In this document: positions 6,294 through 7,009 of the stretch, piece after piece
Numbering within the stretch: the first letter of the stretch is position 1
Layout of the letters: every line of letters starts with the position of its first letter
DNA from: an uncultured Slackia sp.
GTDB taxonomy: Bacteria; Actinomycetota; Coriobacteriia; Coriobacteriales; Eggerthellaceae
NCBI GenBank assembly: GCA_934646845.1
Contig: CAKUEV010000092.1
Location: 1 to 7,009, forward strand
Length of the DNA stretch: 7,009 nt
Direction of reading: 5' to 3'
The notes under the pieces: generated by a model
Databases searched by the model: none
What the model saw: the letters and a program-made list of their open reading frames with translations, nothing else
Told to the model about the DNA's origin: nothing
Made by a program: the position numbers and the translations under genes

Positions 6294-6758
6294 ATGAAAC
6301 TCTATGAAGGCAAAGTCGTATCGGAGGACATCAAAATCGGCATCGTCGCAGCCCGCTTCAACGAATTCATCGTCTCGAAGCTCGTCTCGGGCGCGCAGGA
6401 CGCGCTCGTGCGCCACGGCGTTGCCGACGAGGACATCGCACTGGCATGGGTTCCGGGCGCTTTCGAGATTCCGCTGGCAGCAAAGCGCATGGCGGAAAGC
6501 GGCAAATACGACGCCGTCATCACCCTGGGCGCCGTGATTCGCGGAGCCACGAGCCACTACGATTTCGTGTGCTCCGAGGTTTCCAAGGGCGTGGCGAACG
6601 TCGCCCTCGGCGCCGATATTCCCGTGATGTTCGGCGTGCTCACCACCGACACCATTGAACAGGCAATCGAGCGCGCCGGCACGAAGGCGGGCAACAAGGG
6701 CGCCGAATGCGCGCAGGGCGCCATCGAAATGGTGAACCTGCTTCGCGAAATGGCGTAA
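6294..6758 (+). CDS. ribH: 6,7-dimethyl-8-ribityllumazine synthase (RibH)
   Basis: Lumazine synthase condenses the pyrimidine from the RibD branch with the four-carbon unit from RibBA to give 6,7-dimethyl-8-ribityllumazine, the RibE substrate. The 154-residue product is full length and aligns with the B. subtilis enzyme without shift. Phe22 in RFNEFI stacks on the substrate, [11 protein letters not shown] (53-63) and [14 protein letters not shown] (79-92) line the site with catalytic His88, and [10 protein letters not shown] (127-136) supplies Arg127 for phosphate binding. Family members assemble as pentamers or 60-mer capsids; which form occurs here cannot be read. GAAAGG lies 9 nt before the ATG. 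It is the last gene of the operon, and the gene order matches the Bacillus rib operon. Confidence 0.98.
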   Translation: MKLYEGKVVSEDIKIGIVAARFNEFIVSKLVSGAQDALVRHGVADEDIALAWVPGAFEIPLAAKRMAESGKYDAVITLGAVIRGATSHYDFVCSEVSKGVANVALGADIPVMFGVLTTDTIEQAIERAGTKAGNKGAECAQGAIEMVNLLREMA

Positions 6759-6765
6759 TACGGCC

Positions 6766-6811
6766 AGCCGAGCGTCCAGCTCCGAAGGCATGCGCCTAGG
6801 CACGCTCGGCT
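6766..6811 (+). terminator. Hairpin just after ribH, possible operon end
   Basis: AGCCGAGCGT (6766-6775) pairs perfectly with ACGCTCGGCT (6802-6811) around a 26-nt loop, eight bases after the ribH stop. No T-run follows. It competes with the larger inverted repeat that starts at 6770, so the two folds exclude each other. A role in ending or protecting the rib mRNA is plausible. Confidence 0.4.
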
Positions 6812-6917
6812 ACCGCTCGCTGCGCTCGCTATGCGCCTCGCTGGCTGCGTTTCACTTTGGAATAAGAGCAAGCATGAACGCAGACGCCTTGGCTCATGCC
6901 CTCGGAGCTGGACGCTC
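6770..6917. repeat. Imperfect inverted repeat, 32-bp arms, about 148 bp overall
   Basis: The segment 6770-6801 is the reverse complement of 6886-6917 at 29 of 32 positions. Mismatches fall at 6786/6901, 6793/6894 and 6797/6890; the outer 16 pairs are perfect. The 84-nt centre holds a degenerate tandem of CGCTCGCT (6803-6831) and a smaller stem, CTGCGTT (6845-6851) with AACGCAG (6877-6883). No transposase and no clear target-site duplication flank it. It could be a miniature element, a dispersed intergenic repeat or a structured RNA; the sequence alone does not decide. Confidence 0.6.
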
Positions 6918-7009
6918 TATCAAAACCTTCGCAGTCGGCATTACGGCTTCCGAGGATCAAAGGCGCGTTTCCCGTCGTCTCCCCGTCTGGCCTGCGGGGC
7001 CTTCTGGAA
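6874..7009 (+). CDS. Possible start of an unrecognised gene, cut by window end
   Basis: From ATG at 6874 a frame stays open for 45 codons to the window edge, starting MNADALAHALGAGRS. AAGAG lies 5 nt upstream, a weak ribosome binding site. I do not recognise the product. The first 15 codons overlap the right arm of the inverted repeat. The left arm, read on minus, gives the related AHAFGAGRS after a stop codon. This may be a repeat read by chance rather than a real gene. Confidence 0.2.
   Translation, partial: MNADALAHALGAGRSIKTFAVGITASEDQRRVSRRLPVWPAGPSG

Noticed and set aside
6814..6830. CGCTCGCT repeats as a possible CRISPR or satellite array
   Set aside because: Only two exact 8-bp units and one degenerate unit occur, with no regular spacers. 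This is local low-complexity sequence inside the inverted repeat.

Overview
This GC-rich window holds a 5'-truncated L-lactate dehydrogenase gene, a small PAP2-family membrane phosphatase, a murB gene on the opposite strand, and a complete riboflavin operon (ribD-ribE-ribBA-ribH) behind a textbook FMN riboswitch. Strong AGGAGG-type ribosome binding sites, high-GC third codon positions and a lactate dehydrogenase very like the Bacillus type suggest a high-GC Gram-positive. A Coriobacteriia/Eggerthellaceae-type gut anaerobe is my best guess, but this is inference from style; no rRNA or lineage marker is present.

Layout. 1-728 (+): the last 241 codons of ldh, followed by a perfect 11-bp hairpin (738-772). 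773-910: a non-coding leader with inverted repeats, the last of which folds over the Shine-Dalgarno of the next gene. 911-1471 (+): PAP2 phosphatase with all three signature motifs. 1500-1536: a hairpin between two convergent genes, probably a bidirectional terminator. 1557-2486 (-): murB. 2487-2700: divergent intergenic DNA with a weak candidate murB promoter and a GC-rich palindrome. 2701-2730 (+): strong sigma70-type promoter. 2748-2858: FMN riboswitch aptamer. 2897-2928: intrinsic terminator. 2929-3131: about 200 nt of unexplained leader. 3132-6758 (+): ribD, ribE, ribBA, ribH. 6759-7009: an imperfect inverted repeat of about 148 bp, then an open frame that runs off the end.

How the genes work together. 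RibBA opens both branches: GTP cyclohydrolase II on the purine branch and dihydroxybutanone phosphate synthase on the ribulose 5-phosphate branch. RibD deaminates and reduces the pyrimidine intermediate, RibH joins the branches into 6,7-dimethyl-8-ribityllumazine, and RibE dismutates that to riboflavin. The only pathway step not encoded here is the dephosphorylation of the RibD product, which in other bacteria is done by HAD-type phosphatases encoded elsewhere. Flavin kinase/FAD synthetase is also absent. The FMN riboswitch and its terminator give end-product feedback on the whole operon. MurB, divergent from this operon, is itself an FAD enzyme; that proximity may be coincidence.

The gene content is ordinary and I see no undescribed multi-gene system. 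The points worth a second look are non-coding: a possible long-range antiterminator in the riboswitch, the unexplained stretch between terminator and ribD, the hairpin that masks the PAP2 ribosome binding site, the palindrome before murB, and the inverted repeat after ribH.
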